Below, in pieces: positions 50,472 to 62,093 of a DNA stretch of 64,000 bases. Position 1 is the stretch's first letter; every line of letters begins with the position of its first letter. The stretch is from Trichoplax adhaerens. Its lineage: Eukaryota > Placozoa > Uniplacotomia > Trichoplacea > Trichoplacidae. The stretch lies in the NCBI RefSeq assembly GCF_000150275.1, contig NW_002060947.1, positions 7,992,482 to 8,056,481 of the forward strand, in the 5' to 3' direction. Made by a program: the position numbers and the translations under genes. The notes under the pieces were generated by a model. It did not search any database, had not been told where the DNA came from, and saw nothing but the letters and a program-made list of their open reading frames with translations.

Positions 50472-53330
50472 ATGGCTACCGAAAATCCTCTCGAAAACCA
50501 CCTTGAAAAGCCTGCAATTCATTTAATTTTTAAATCAGCAAAAATCGATAACGTTCGTGCGGACGAAAATGCTGAAAAATTTATCAGTAATCTTATTCAA
50601 AAGTATAATGAAGACAAGAAAAATATATACAAACGGGTAAGTTTACACACATCTCGTTGGAAGACTAAGTGGCATGACGAAATTCATATGGAAATTTACT
50701 ATTGTAAGACTAGTTTGGATAAATCAAATTCTATCGCTCTTGTTAAAAAGCTTTCTAATAAAGATTATACTGAAGAGTTTCAGGAACGCCGGGTCCAGTT
50801 TGCTTATTTTCTCTATTTCGAGACTAAAGGGTCAAACGAAAATAATTCAGAAACGAGATGGAATATTTTTGCTTTGACCACCCGATATGCGTTTCATCTC
50901 GTTCGTCCTTATTGCGATTACTATTTTCGTACCAAGATTGCTTATAGATTGGTTGATCCCAAATTTTATAAAGTAGAATCCAAACGATTAATTGGAGCTA
51001 AAGAAGGTGATATTAGTATGTATAGAAAGCCCTTTAACTTACGGCTCAATAGTTACTTTAGTTTGTGGATTTTGTATAAGAATTTTGATGGGACTGTTAA
51101 GCGAGGAAGTTCCCTTCATCGTGTCTTAGACCTTCCTGAAAATGAAAAGATTCATCTTCATGTTGGTGTGGGAATGGTCCGTATTGGAAGGGAGCTTACA
51201 CTTGCACAATACCTAGAAAATGTTCTTCCGCTTTTATTCCAAATCAGTCAGGGTGGGAGTACCGAAAAACTTGACGGAACCTGTGAAACAAACGATTCGG
51301 CTTTTGAGGTCTTTTCTAATATTCGTCGAATAAATGCGTCTGAGAAGCAAGAATTAGACCGCCACCTCATTGGAATGATCTGGGAAGCTGTTAAATCGGA
51401 TTCCGTTTCTTCCATTCCCTTCTTATATCTATCCCATCGGCTTTACCATCAGTATTATGCATCTACACGTTTAAAACTTCAATTTAAACCCCCTGATAAT
51501 ATTAGCAATCAGATTTGTAAGCGAATGTTCAAGTGTTATTGGGAATATCGCCCCACTTTAGAAGAACTCATCAAACAGCTTCGACATTGGAACCTGGATA
51601 AAATTTCCGTAAAAGATTTTGAAATTGCTATCTGTTCTGTTTCCGTCAGCACTGATACTATACGACGTAAATGCCCTCTTCTTCAGTATATTCAAGGACA
51701 AGCCCCTTTTCAGGGAAATATATACTATCGTATGGAAGGGTCCTGGCTAGAAGCTTCCAATCAACATTTAGCGGCAACTGAAAGAAGTTTTCTTAAAATT
51801 TTAGATAATTGTTTGGCGACCGAAAACAATAAGAAGGGGCATCTCCTACCTTACCCTTGGATTTCAAAAGAAAAATGGGTTTCTTTTTCTTTTCTTGACG
51901 TCCCTGAAGGAATTTCACGAAAGGACTTTGAATATGCTATTATTGATCTGACAAATATAGAAACAGCAATCATTGACGACAAAAAAGTAGTTCGGATGGC
52001 CTATCCTGTCCGAGCTTTACTCGACAATCAAACACAATCTACTTGTAAAAAATTAAAGAAACGATGGGAAGAGCTACGTGCATGGTTAAACGAATACCTT
52101 GATCAAAATGTCGAAGTCTCTACCTTAGAAACAGTATTTGAAGATGACACTGATAAATTTTTTAAATTACTTCAAAAACCTTTCCATATACTCGATCGTA
52201 ATGAATCTGAAAAAGAGGAAAGAATCGCTCCAATTACAAATGATGGAATAGTTCAATATTCCGAATTATCAAAACTGGCTTTTTCAACGGCAGCACCGGA
52301 AACTATAAAGAAAAATATTGAAGATCTTTCAAAATTTCTTTCAGAAAATGAAAAAGTCACAAAGGATGACCTTGAAAAGGTAATTCCAAATATAAGATAT
52401 CGAAATGTTGCCTACAAGTGGCTCCAAAGAAAGCATGAATTGTCCAAAAATGCCCCTAGCCGTTACCGATACCTCATGCGAGGGCCTGTTCCTGAAGAGC
52501 TATTAACGAAAGATAATGAGAAGGCTTTAAGAGCCTTTTTAGAAGACTGTCACCAAAAATATAGCCAAGTGATGGATGAAGAGCAATATAACCGCTGTTA
52601 CCTTAATCATCCAGATTATTTAGTCTTCGATCAAATTTTCCCGGGAGGACGAGAACAAATAGAGCTTTTTGATCTCCTGTACAAAGGAGATGATGAAGAA
52701 CTTCCGTACGCAGTTAAAGAAGAGTTTGGTAATAGCACTGGAATTGCCTGTAATCAAATTCGTGTCGCTATGAAAGCTTTAACTTCAGCTATCCAGAATT
52801 CCGGGCATCAACTCTTGCATAATCTTTATAACAAAGTTGTGAATACTGAACCAAAAAGTGACTTTCGTGTCCGAGCAAAAGAGCGTCTTGAAGAAATGAC
52901 AGCTGAAGATTTTGTCAATCTTTTTATCGAACGGAAGATAGTTTTTGTGTATGCTTTTCTTGATACTAACGATGCCGATCGTCGTATGGAAAGCGATTTG
53001 GAACTTATCCAAGAGGTCACAGAGGAAGTGCTACAAAAAGCAGATATAGATAAACCTCAACAGGTTCTTCAAGATCTTCAAGTAAAGGGCTACCTTGATG
53101 AAACGTCTAAGCTGACAGATAAATTTCTCAGGGAAAAGGAAGAAGACTTTAAAGGTACAATAAATGTCCCAGGGCTGTATAAAATATTAATGCGAAACTG
53201 TTCCCTTTATAAATCTCTGATTGGAAAACTGGAAATCATTGAACTTTTTCATAGCTTTAAAAAGACAGAGTTTGAATTTCAGATTCAACAGCTTGATCGC
53301 CCTGGAAAGGTTGTAAAACGCGACATTTAG
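50472..53330 (+). CDS. Intronless 952-aa DUF6119/TIGR04141-like protein
   Basis: A single uninterrupted ORF in a region where every neighbour has short exons. By eye its GC content exceeds the flanks. No signal peptide or membrane span was seen; it is charged and helical. Three blocks resemble the 'sporadically distributed' DUF6119/TIGR04141 family as I know it. Residues 132-175 read IFALTTRYAFHLV, then VDPKFYKVESKRL (family pattern FALTFGYGRHLL...VDP..LRSVD.K.L). Residues 417-430 read IYYRMEGSWLEAS (family Y.L..GKWYRVD). Residues 730-763 read IELFDLLY, AVKEEFG and ACNQI (family IEFCDLL...HVK..FG...SQI). About 300 residues between the second and third blocks, and the last 190, match nothing I know. 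The ATG at 50472 is the first in frame and begins MATENP. Family function is unknown to me; some members lie near bacterial defence genes. Horizontal transfer or a mobile origin is inference. Confidence 0.6.
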   Translation: MATENPLENHLEKPAIHLIFKSAKIDNVRADENAEKFISNLIQKYNEDKKNIYKRVSLHTSRWKTKWHDEIHMEIYYCKTSLDKSNSIALVKKLSNKDYTEEFQERRVQFAYFLYFETKGSNENNSETRWNIFALTTRYAFHLVRPYCDYYFRTKIAYRLVDPKFYKVESKRLIGAKEGDISMYRKPFNLRLNSYFSLWILYKNFDGTVKRGSSLHRVLDLPENEKIHLHVGVGMVRIGRELTLAQYLENVLPLLFQISQGGSTEKLDGTCETNDSAFEVFSNIRRINASEKQELDRHLIGMIWEAVKSDSVSSIPFLYLSHRLYHQYYASTRLKLQFKPPDNISNQICKRMFKCYWEYRPTLEELIKQLRHWNLDKISVKDFEIAICSVSVSTDTIRRKCPLLQYIQGQAPFQGNIYYRMEGSWLEASNQHLAATERSFLKILDNCLATENNKKGHLLPYPWISKEKWVSFSFLDVPEGISRKDFEYAIIDLTNIETAIIDDKKVVRMAYPVRALLDNQTQSTCKKLKKRWEELRAWLNEYLDQNVEVSTLETVFEDDTDKFFKLLQKPFHILDRNESEKEERIAPITNDGIVQYSELSKLAFSTAAPETIKKNIEDLSKFLSENEKVTKDDLEKVIPNIRYRNVAYKWLQRKHELSKNAPSRYRYLMRGPVPEELLTKDNEKALRAFLEDCHQKYSQVMDEEQYNRCYLNHPDYLVFDQIFPGGREQIELFDLLYKGDDEELPYAVKEEFGNSTGIACNQIRVAMKALTSAIQNSGHQLLHNLYNKVVNTEPKSDFRVRAKERLEEMTAEDFVNLFIERKIVFVYAFLDTNDADRRMESDLELIQEVTEEVLQKADIDKPQQVLQDLQVKGYLDETSKLTDKFLREKEEDFKGTINVPGLYKILMRNCSLYKSLIGKLEIIELFHSFKKTEFEFQIQQLDRPGKVVKRDI

Positions 53331-54462
53331 AAAGAATTCCTTAAGATTTTCCCCGAAGCAAAAAACGACAGAAATAACGTTTTTTTAAATGCTACTCTCC
53401 GGTTCAACCGTCGTAAAAATATTTCTTTACTATTTTAAATTATTTCAAGCTCTAAGAATGTGCAATGAAGGTTAATTTTTAGAATATTCCTTCAAGTTCT
53501 TGTATTATAATTATTTTAGCTTAGTTTTTGTATCATGATAAGTATTCTAGCTTTAAAAAAAGTATAATTTATTCGGTTGATTGCAAAGGTAGATTTTACT
53601 TAGTATCTTAGTATATTGTAAACCCGACTGCTTTATTCGGACTAGAAGTTAAGATAATCCGTAGCATAATTTTTGTTAACAATCAGATAATATAATTTTG
53701 TAATTTAAGCGATGCATTTAGTTAATAGAATATATGTGTGTTAATTTTGATCATTAATTACAGTAGAAGTTAATGTTACTTTGTAATTTCATACAGTATG
53801 AACCCAAAACATTTGATCTGGAATTGTTATTTTGTCTTAGTGTATACTGTAGAAATGTATAGTTTCAAGCTAAACTATACTTAGTATTAATTCAGTAGTT
53901 TTCGGGAATCTAGGGTATAATTTATCTTATCATGTATGTTTGATTGCTAGTTTAATTTGGAGTGCTTAGGAATGATAGTTGGATAGTCTAACACCACCAA
54001 TTGCTCTACGTAGCATATAAAAGGTGGCGTAGTTCGGTAATTGAGAGTAATTGAAGTTAGAGAAGACGAGAAAAGTGCAGGATGATCGTGAGTTACCTCA
54101 CTAATTGATAGTTTGGTTGGTTGGTTGGGGCAGTAGCTCTGCCCCATTTTGTTATCCATAGAAGTTTTGCTAAGATTGTTGTTAAAGCTATAATTAAGTG
54201 GTGTTCTTCCCCTAATTTGTTTTGTTAGGACTTCAGTTGTTGGTAGTTTAATTTAATATAGAAAGTTTTATTATTTTTGAATCTAATGCTACTAATGGAT
54301 TAACATAACGCGAGAAACTTTGGCAATCACTTCCCTTTATAGCCTTCGAAAAGGCTTTATTTCAAGATTTTGCCCTTCAGCATATATTAGATGCTGCACA
54401 TTTTATTCTTTCTTGCAAATATAATTACTATAAGATCCTCGCATTGATTATGTAAGATATAG
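53331..54462. other. Spacer between the intronless ORF and the P450 relic
   Basis: AT-rich with no recognisable exon. If a P450 copy once stood here, its exons 1-6 are no longer visible; I looked for the heme-loop coding sequence and did not find it. A 71-codon minus-strand ORF (53947-54159) has no family resemblance. Confidence 0.5.
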
Positions 54463-54552
54463 ATGTTGACATAGATAACATAATCATTAATGACATAATT
54501 TTTTAGCGTCGCCTGGTCAAGAATTTGAATGATATTTCAACAGAGGGCTTAA
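54463..54552 (+). pseudogene. Relic of a P450 terminal exon (lost array copy)
   Basis: The sequence aligns with exon 7 of CYP-B to CYP-E: 'gttgac', then 'aatgacat', then 'gcgtcgcctggtcaagaatt' (CYP-D has gtatcgcctgatcaagatatt) and 'atttcaacagagggcttaa' (CYP-D gtttcaacaaagagtttaa). The stop codon falls at the same place. Small deletions upstream and an in-frame TGA show that it is decayed. The next about 40 bp ('gacgattaaaagctaaactatg') still match the 3' flank of CYP-B ('gcgattgggaatcgaactatg'). This marks the end of a further tandem copy between CYP-D and CYP-E. Confidence 0.85.
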
Positions 54553-57500
54553 GGTGACGATTAAAAGCTAAACTATGTTTTTACTTTTAAATTTATGAAA
54601 ATTTATCAGGTTAACATACGTCTATGCGCGTTTGCTCTTAGAGGAGTATGTTGCGGCTTAAGTAGAGGGTTCATCTCTTCATATTTAGAGGTAAACGAAT
54701 AGCTCCGTTAGCAGTACAGCGTTGATAATATAGTTTATAGCGTTTTTATTACGAATCTATACGAGAATGTGTAGCAGTTTCGGCTAATTACAGTAGTAAT
54801 GGAAGTACGCTGGCATTAAGAAGTAGAATAGTCGACTATGCTTATAATGTAATTTCATTATTGCTCATGATGAAATAGTGGAGTTATACTATTGGTACTA
54901 TGCATGCATAAGGTCATAAGAGACAGCTATATAAGGTGATATTTTTGTGTAATGTCTTAATCTAACTGTTAGATAATATTGAATTGTTATCGAGGAGATT
55001 AAGCCAATTATCCGGTTTATCTTAGCCACTTTCTGCTGTCATTATGAGTGTAGAAAAGTGGATTCTTCTCTTGTCAAGCTATCTATAGCATTAATAAACG
55101 ATACATTTAAGGTTAAACAAGGTGTACCTAATCTTGTGTCACGTTAGAGATTTACTCAATTTTAATAACTCAGATTTTGAGATAGGCATTTACGAACCTA
55201 ATATGAAGATTTAACATCACTCAAGATGTAACTAATAATAACCATCTAACGTTTAAGGTTATTGTCTGCCAAAAGTCAGACACATAACAATCATTAATGA
55301 TCAATATGTTTGATCATACAACTCTGACTGTAACTTAATTCTAAACTAGAACGAGGAACAGAGCTTAGTAACAGCTAGGTACTTTAATAAATAACTATTT
55401 AAAACATTTTAATAGGTATCTGAGCGTATGCACGTATGTTATTTAGTGTAATATACGCATGTGGTACATTATTCAATTATATTACCAAAGACCGATTTTT
55501 ACTCTATAGACAGTCCGTTAGTACATCCCAATGGAATGTAGGAAATAGCTAAACATCTGTATATAATCTGTACGAAAAATTTATTATCACTGAAAGTGTC
55601 TACATACATGTGAGTATTGATTCAAAATTTTTATTATAGCATTTAAGTGAGCTTACGAGTATAAATGAATATTAAATTATCTTCAAGTACTTAAATACTT
55701 TATCAATTTATTTTATCTTACCTTTCTCTTATTTATCTTAACTTTATCTTAAAGTACTTTATCAATTGATATATTAATATCTGTTCCTTTAAATTAGACT
55801 ATTACTAAGTTTATATTGTAAAGATATCATACGGTTCTACGCTTTACGGCCATCGACAATTATATAGATAGTAAGGTAATAGGAAACCATTTTCTATTCA
55901 TCTCTATCAATAGCTAAACCTCCAAGTATGGATTCTACATATCATGGATCCTAATTAATAATATGAAATCATTCGTATGAACATTTTCTCGATTGCTATT
56001 ATTCATATCTTTTCCGCAAATTAATGCTTCATCAGATAGACGCATACTGTAAAGGTAATAAGAAAAATTACTTTTGATTCATGTACCAATTGCTAACCCT
56101 TCCAAAATAGATTACATCACCGGGCCTAGTTACAGATTGAATTTTAACCTTGTGACTCAAACAGGATTGTCGTTCTCATATAGCAACCTGTATGGATGGA
56201 TGTATACAAAGGAACATCACCTATCCGGACAAGATTTTTCATATTTTAATAGCATTTTTATATATCCTTTGGTAGAAAATTAGTTTTTGATAACGGCAGA
56301 GTAAACTTGAATAATAACAGGATAGGCTAAGATTAAAAGACTGCTATTAACGGCTTTAGAAATGAATATTAGTTGGGCTGAATTGTAGCTAGTACATGAT
56401 CGATTTATATTATGTTCAATCACGTCCTAGTAGAGCATGACTTAGTATGGTGTTTCTGCAAGTGTTACATCATACTACTAGACTGCAATTTGAAGGATTT
56501 GTCGCCTATTTACTGTAGGATACGTTGAAAACAAATACTGCTTATACTACAAAATAAATCAACTGTTATCCTACATACTAAACTATATATAGTCAATCGA
56601 TTTTTGTGTTGACTTTTTCGACAAATTAAGGTATAGTACTAAATGTTTAAGGGTAAAGTTGGAATTAGGGTACTTTAACCTTGGATTTCTTACCAATCAC
56701 CTCGATACGGAAAAAAAGAAAATCAAGTGACTAATAGGGGGAAGAGTTGGACAAAAGCTTTAAAATTATTCCACGTACAAGAGAGACACAATTTGCAAGG
56801 TAGGAGCTTGAGTTTTCGAAAAATATTATTTCTTTTTGTTGATTTTTTAGCTAGAGAGATCTCTAGCTGTGACAACCATTGGCAATGTATCGTTTCCATA
56901 TTTCACTAGGACGTGTCCATTGCAGCAGATTTAAATCATATTCCATGTCATGATGATCATTTTGATTCTTTTTGGATTTGCTGATATTATTGATAAGCCA
57001 AGGCTGCATTACTTTATATTAGTCCCAGATCGGTTCAAAATTATTAATTTTACTTTTGCCAGATAAATAGTTTAATTCGTTTAGCCAATTTGCTTCTTAA
57101 GATAGTCCGCATACGAACAAGACTTCATTAATATCGTTTATATTACTTGTTATTATTATCATTTAGAAGTAAACACAGTATTGTAATAGGCTGATACAAT
57201 TCTATCCACTAAAACATAACTTAGCAGTTGATTTTTATAATTAAGCTATTTCTGATCTGCTTTTTGTAGATTTAATGATTTTACATGATCACATATCGAT
57301 GCAATCTATGATTTCTATGATATAATGCTGATTGCGTGAATTGTAACAGCTTTAAACATCCTACGATTTAGATGACACAGAAGTGCCAGCTTATTAATAC
57401 TTTTAGATACGACCTATTTCACTTTTAGTTATAATTAGTAATGATAGAAAAGATCAAGGTCGTATTTTATCGTATTGAAATAGTATGCGGTACTGTATAA

Positions 57501-57795
57501 ACTAGATAAGAGTGCAAGATTACCAATTTTCTCTAGATAGCACTTGTTGTAGTATAAACCCGAATTGCTAAAAGTAATATATAATACATTCAATGAGCTC
57601 ATAAAAATGATCAAAATAATTCAAAATTTCTGCATTTATATTTGCCGTTCTTGTCTTAGCTTAATACATTCAGTGAGTTCATGGAACGAAAAAAATAATT
57701 CACAATTTTTGCATTTGTATTTGCTGTTCTTTTCTTAACAGACTGATTGCGAAACTAGATTGAAATTGAGGATAAACACGATTCAGTAGTCCAAG
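54553..57795. other. Intergenic, between the relic and CYP-E
   Basis: Its 3.2 kb match the usual spacing between array copies. It contains two diverged copies (about 55840-55930 and 56030-56180) of an element seen again after CYP-E, and a segment near 56440-56600 resembling 48780-48990. The 70-codon ORF at 56074-56283 lies inside this repeat and is treated as chance. Confidence 0.55.
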
Positions 57796-60619
57796 ATGTT
57801 GCAACGTTTACCAAGAATTAATCTTTATCTTCCTGGAGCACAAAGAGTGTTTGGTAGATTAATCATGCAATCAAAAACTGCCACAACAACTGCGATACCT
57901 GAGGAAGAAGAGAAAATAGCCGATGCTAAGCCTTTCAGTGAAATACCTGGTCCCAAACTTTATCCCATCATTGGAAACTTGTTGACCTTAATTAAAAATA
58001 ATGGCTACCATCAAAAAAGACCCCATCTATTGTATTCGAGTTACAGGCAAAAATATGGCCCCATCTTTAGGGACAAGATTGTTAATATGAAATTATTATT
58101 TGTAACTACACCAGAAGACTTTGCAACTGTTTTCAAGGCAGAAGGAAAATATCCTGATAGAGGACCAACAATGCCGTGGATTGTTTATCGTGAACAACGA
58201 AAAAAGGCTAAAGGTGTCTTAATCGGGTAATGGATATTGTAAGATTTTTAAGCATGCTTTGGTATGAATAGCAATTAAACATTGGATAGAAATAAATGTG
58301 TGCATCTATAAACTTTATTTGCTATGGATAGTATCCAAAAGTTGAATTCAAGTCGTTTGCATGCAACCTAGGTTATTACTTGGATGATTTTTCAACCTCC
58401 TGTTAATTGCATAGAAAATGACAGATTGAAAAAGTTGTAGTCTACTTTCACCTCAAATGATGGAAATTAGGAGTATAATTTAATTTAATAAAACATTCTT
58501 ATGTCCATCTTATCTTAAATAGCTCGTATAACACTGTCGATAATATACATACAGCCATGATGACTATTGGATTACTAATCAAAATAGAATGCATACTTTA
58601 ACTTTAACATCCAAATTGACAAAATCAATCTCATGCTGTCTATTTTTTGAATATCTTCATAGTAAAGGCGAAGAATGGCGAAAATCACGAAGTGTGATGG
58701 ATAAAAAACTTCTTAAAATGAAGGACGTTAGTGCCTATAGTGGAAGAATGAATGAAGTCATCTCAGATCTAATATCTCATATAAAGCGAAAACAAATTGA
58801 AGATAATCTGAATGGAGAATTAAGCAATCTGCAGAATGCAATATATAAATGGTCATTTGAGAGTACGTAAGAAATCTCTTACTTCATACTTAGATTTGGA
58901 CCTAGATAGAGCGACAATCTTCTAAAAATGTATTGATGAAAAGGCAAACTACTTCATAGATTTGAAGATGTTTATTGTCGATTGATTTTCAAATGTTATT
59001 GCAATATATTACCTAAAGTAGAAGGAATAATGCCAAATCTTAAATACTATTCGTAAGAGAGCTGACGTATCATTTCTATTAAAACTCTAGCAATTAATAG
59101 TGTCTTATTTAGTAAACGGCTTGGAGCATTCAATGATCCCCCAACTCCTATAGCAGAAAAATTTTATAAAAGTGTCTGCAGCGTGTTGAATATTACTGGT
59201 AACCTAGTGCTAATGCCACCATTTTACAAATATTTCAAGACCAAGCAATGGAAAGAATATTGTAGTTATTGGGATACATTATTTGAGATCGGTGGTAAAT
59301 TAATTGATGAAGAACGCAATCGATTATTATCGAGCGGACTTGATCTTTCGAAGAAGCTTGAGAGTAATCACCGGACTGAAGATATGGAATTTTTGCCCTA
59401 TGTTTTATCCCGTGGGGAATTAAGTGATGAAGAAATCACCGGCAATGTCATTGAACTGATGGGAGGAGGTGTTGATACAGTAAGTTATCTTTCTATGATT
59501 GCTTTATTTAGATGTTTTATCTCGAGAGTGGGATATTTTTAAAAAGATATACCGTAAAATACTGAGAATAAACTAGTTTAGCTATTTTTTAGCGTTATAT
59601 CTCTTCTTTCTTTAATCTTACGTGAAATATTCGTAAGTAATCAGTTGTAATCAAATGAATCTTCCTCAGTCTTCTTCGTTTTATCACCATAAAATTAATT
59701 GGCTATAGCAATTGTTGTAATTTTTGATTTACTTTCAGTCTGCAAATACGATTATGTGGGTGCTGTATATATTAGGCAAAAATCCTGATATTCAAGAAAA
59801 GTTATATCAAGAAGTCAGTAGTGTACTTAAAAATGGACAATTTCCTGATAGCCAAAGCGTACAGAAAATGCCTTACTTGAAAGGAGTCATAAAAGAAAGC
59901 GAAAGGTGTTTAAAATGATTTTGGGATGAAATTGGCTGTAAATTATTTGTCCGACTAATTAGCTGTACGTCATCGATTATTAGATTATACCCTGTATTGA
60001 TTGCGACATCGCGTATTCTAGCTCAAGATGTTGTGCTAAGTGGATATCATGTCCCTGCCGAGGTATAATTGTAAATCACGACGGTATAATGTACATACAT
60101 CTACATATATTTGCGTATATATATATATATATATTAACACTTCTTTTTTGTAATTTTAATTTCAAATATATCCGTTGTTGTTGTATATTTTGAATAACAG
60201 ACTAGAGTTTACATGATGATGCATCTTGCAGCAAGAGATGAATCGATTTTTGATGAAGCAACAAAGATTAAGCCAGAACGATGGATACGATCATCGTCCT
60301 CACAACGTAAACGTAATCCATTTAGCTTTATCCCGTTCGGTTTTGGGCCTAGAATGTGCATTGGAAGACGTATCGCTGAATTAGAAATGGAAATACTAAT
60401 TGCTAGAGTATGTTTTTCTCTAATTAAAAATTGATTATAATATATATTAGTAATTATTAAAATAAATTATTTTACATCTAATACTATTTATGTCTTAATA
60501 ATTAGTTGATTTCGGAATTTCGTATTGACTGTCGTAATGAAAAGGAAGTCGGAGTAACGTTTAGATTGGTAGCATCTCCTGATCAGGATATTCGTATCGC
60601 ATTTCAACAAAGAAATTAA
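57796..60619 (+). CDS. Mitochondrial-clan cytochrome P450 (CYP-E), array copy 4
   Basis: Seven exons: 57796-58226, 58663-58862, 59091-59479, 59739-59905, 59984-60062, 60201-60407 and 60506-60619; 528 aa, since exon 6 is one codon shorter than in the other copies (within the SSSSQRKR stretch before the heme loop). The presequence-like start is MLQRLPRINLYLPGAQR and the hinge is IPGPKLYPIIG. Motifs: WRKSRSVMDKKLL, GGGVDTSANTIMW (helix I, with Gly for the usual Ala), KESER (helix K), PERW and [13 protein letters not shown] with Cys about 475. It ends QQRN. There are no disruptions. It shares the upstream 'acgattcagta' with CYP-D. Role is by family; the substrate is unknown. Confidence 0.96.
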
Positions 60620-61289
60620 AATGTGACTGCGAGTAAAGACGCGATAATGATATCTTTATATTCACTTAATTTCGACTCATCCCATTATAAACGGAAGATG
60701 TCTAGGATGGTATTAAATAATTAAACTCTAAACTGCTATAAACTAGCAATACCTAACTTATCGTTAATTTACCCTGCAATATATCTTAATAATTAATTGG
60801 AGTATAAATTATCCCTCTTTAGTGAGGCAGTGATTTCCTAATAGTCTAATAGTTTAATACCAAATACTTTAAGTGTAAAAATTACGTTCCTTTAGGAAGC
60901 TTATGATTCTTCGTATTTTATATGATAGAATATAATGTACACACTAGAATGGTGCGACATAAGCGCATAGTGTACGTAAAACACTTGCTATAACAATATA
61001 GCAATAAGATCGTATTGACTAACTTGCAAATTATTCAAACTTTTTAGTCCCCTTTTACGATAAATACATTGCGAAATTTGATTTAATAAAAAAAGCTGCA
61101 ACCTGTCGATCTACGAATATTTATTGCTAGCGGAAATTGATTCAGGAATATACATTAGTGCAAGGTTTATGATAACTTTAATTAATGGCATACTAGACTA
61201 TCAGTATGCAATTTGTCTTAATATTTTGCTTGCGAATAAAAGTCTCTTTATAGATTTAAGCGACAGAAATACATTACAGCAATAATAAT

Positions 61290-61521
61290 TTGTTATCGTA
61301 ATTCAACATGCTTGGGTTATGTCATGAAGGCAATAAATCTACTTGTCTCACTGTTGTGTACAATACAGTTATCATAATGTGCTATGCGATTCGACATCAC
61401 TTCTTTTTCTTTCCTCTGTTGTTCAAACTTATAGGTAGAAATGAATTAAACTTGTATAACTTAATAATTGCTTCCATTCTTGTCATAGTTTATGAATTAG
61501 CCATTTAACTAGATTTACTAT
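61290..61521. repeat. Direct repeat, copy 1 of 2 (about 235 bp)
   Basis: Shares with 61851-62093, in order, 'tatcgtaatt', 'aatctacttgtctcact.ttgtg.acaat', 'gacatcacttcttt', 'ataggtagaaatgaatta' and 'actagatttacta'. Divergence is moderate. Confidence 0.85.
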
Positions 61522-61850
61522 ATATTGTAAAGATATCGTCCTTTGATATATCATTATCAACGGACACATAGATAGTAAAAGTAACGGAAAATCCTTTTGC
61601 CTCGTTATTAATAGCTAATCCCATCCATATTGATTAAATTATGCTGGAATTCCTCATTGAGCTATAAATCTATGACTTGTGATTCAAATAGAGGCAGTTA
61701 CTTTATCTAGTATGCTGTGTAGTTATATCTGCAAACAGTATAAATAATATGCTGATGAGGTTTATATATCCAATATTGTATCTTGTAGATATGATATAGA
61801 AACTATTTCTTATCAAAAAGCAGGATCAAACTGAAATAAATTATAGCAAC

Positions 61851-62093
61851 AAAAATTAAATATCGTAATTAAAAATACTTGGATTATGCCATGATTGTAA
61901 TCAATCTACTTGTCTCACTATTGTGCACAATTTAGAATCTGTTATTAACTATGTAATTTGACATCACTTCTTTTCTTCTTCTCTTTTATCGTTCAAATAT
62001 ATAGGTAGAAATGAATTATGTAGACTTGTATGATTAAATAATTTCTTACGTTCATGCTATAGTCAGTAAATTAGCTGTTTTACTAGATTTACT
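61851..62093. repeat. Direct repeat, copy 2 of 2 (about 235 bp)
   Basis: Second copy of 61290-61521, in the same orientation about 560 bp downstream. Both copies are followed or preceded by members of the 55.8/56.0/61.5/62.4 kb element, so the pair probably arose by local duplication of a larger unit. Confidence 0.85.

Noticed and set aside
56074-56283. 69-codon ORF between the P450 relic and CYP-E
   Set aside because: It sits inside a repeated flank element whose other copies do not keep the frame open.
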